From contig NZ_WWCP01000002.1 of assembly GCF_009857505.1 (NCBI RefSeq), positions 310,001-374,000 of the forward strand: DNA of 64,000 nt. Reading direction: 5' to 3'. Shown here piece by piece: positions 63,445 to 64,000 of the stretch. The translations under genes were made by a program, and so were the position numbers. The notes under the pieces are model-generated. The model was not told the origin of the DNA and did not search any database. It worked only from the letters and a program-made list of their open reading frames with translations. How positions within the stretch are numbered: position 1 is the first letter of the stretch; each line of letters begins with the position of its first letter. The stretch is from Duganella lactea (lineage in GTDB: Bacteria > Pseudomonadota > Gammaproteobacteria > Burkholderiales > Burkholderiaceae_D).

Positions 63445-64000
63445 ATGTCTGAAGAATTACTCCGCCTGTCCAAACGCATGTCCGAACTGGGCCTGTGCTC
63501 GCGCCGCGAGGCTGATGAATGGATCGCGCGCGGCTGGGTCCGCGTTGACGGCCAGGTCATCGCCGAGCTGGGCACCAAGATTTACCCGAGCCAGAAAGTC
63601 ACCGTCGAGCGCCAGGCCGCCGCCGAGCAATCCAAGCGTGTGACGGTGCTGATCAACAAGCCGATGGGCTATGTGTCCGGCCAGGCCGAGGACGGCTACC
63701 AGCCGGCGGTGGCGCTGATCAAGCCGGAAAACCGCTGGCCGGACGATCCGTCGCCGGAACAGTTCCACCCGACGCAACTGCGCTCGCTGGTGCCGGCCGG
63801 CCGCCTCGACATCGACTCGGTCGGCCTGCTGGTGCTGACCCAGGACGGCCGCGTGGCCAAGCACCTGATCGGCGAAACCACCGACGTCGACAAGGAATAC
63901 CTGGTGCGCGTCGAGTACACCAAGCCCGGCAAGCTGCCCGACAGCGATCTGAAAAAACTGAACCACGGCCTGTGGATGGACGGCAAGCCGCTGCTGCCGG
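63445..64000 (+). CDS. rRNA pseudouridine synthase, RluB/RluF type; 3' end outside window
   Basis: 185 codons visible from ATG 63445. N-terminal S4 RNA-binding domain (RLSKRMSELGLCSRREADEWIARGWVRVDGQVI), then LINKPMGYVSG and VPAGRLDIDSVGLLVLTQDGRVA, in which Asp of GRLD is the catalytic residue, followed by KEYLVRVEY. An insert after the SGQAEDGY segment resembles RluF (23S U2604) rather than RsuA. The C-terminal part and stop are missing. Confidence 0.85.
   Translation, partial: MSEELLRLSKRMSELGLCSRREADEWIARGWVRVDGQVIAELGTKIYPSQKVTVERQAAAEQSKRVTVLINKPMGYVSGQAEDGYQPAVALIKPENRWPDDPSPEQFHPTQLRSLVPAGRLDIDSVGLLVLTQDGRVAKHLIGETTDVDKEYLVRVEYTKPGKLPDSDLKKLNHGLWMDGKPLLP

Overview
The window looks like a chromosomal segment of a GC-rich betaproteobacterium of the Oxalobacteraceae (Massilia/Duganella/Janthinobacterium group). 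Three things support this. The envelope/translation block has the betaproteobacterial order rpsB-tsf-pyrH-frr-uppS-cdsA-dxr-rseP-bamA-skp-lpxD-fabZ-lpxA-lpxB-rnhB. A cold-shock-domain gene sits beside an infA paralog. The secreted repeat protein carries DUF4347 and DUF4214 domains, which are common in this family. The genus is an inference. No rRNA, tRNA or CRISPR array was seen.

Layout. (1) Bases 1-11182 are the right part of a prophage or phage-derived island. It holds a YqaJ-type nuclease cut by the window edge, a run of small overlapping phage genes, an RdgC protein with a C-terminal FtsK-gamma-like DNA-binding domain, a MazG-like/DUF551 protein, an excisionase and a tyrosine integrase. 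(2) 11500-12022: a degenerate cold-shock protein and an IF-1 paralog. (3) 12041-22154: a carbohydrate locus with a GH29 alpha-L-fucosidase, a LacI-type regulator, gluconokinase, a GPH-type sugar transporter, a GH94 phosphorylase that best fits cellobionic acid phosphorylase, and an exported GH3 beta-glucosidase. Together they suggest uptake and phosphorolysis of oxidised cellobiose (cellobionate) to glucose-1-phosphate and 6-phosphogluconate. (4) 22287-26971: an alpha/beta hydrolase, the classical smpB / ratA-rnfH divergent set, two lipoproteins (one FlgO-like) and a class II sirtuin.

(5) 27000-37438 is the most unusual accessory region. It has three tandem phage-tail-collar (MdpB-like) proteins, a GNAT acetyltransferase, a small DUF6916-like protein, and a PAPS sulfotransferase whose stop codon overlaps the start of a 1875-residue secreted repeat protein. 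That protein has DUF4347 at the N terminus, three almost identical 615-bp Ig-like modules, and DUF4214 repeats at the C terminus. (6) 37538-44140: a DUF4259 protein, SPFH and NfeD membrane proteins, PEP synthase with its divergent bifunctional regulator PpsR, and a REC-EAL response regulator lacking one catalytic glutamate. (7) 44162-59591: the long leftward essential block from rpsB to the SpoU-family methyltransferase. (8) 60006-64000: map, glnD and the start of an RluB/RluF-type pseudouridine synthase, reading rightward.

The strongest candidates for undescribed biology are the RdgC-FtsK-gamma fusion, the sulfotransferase/DUF4347 giant protein/tail-collar locus, the cold-shock gene with a possible AUC start beside infA, and the probably inactive REC-EAL protein. 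Assignments rest on reading motifs and gene order by eye; no database search was run.
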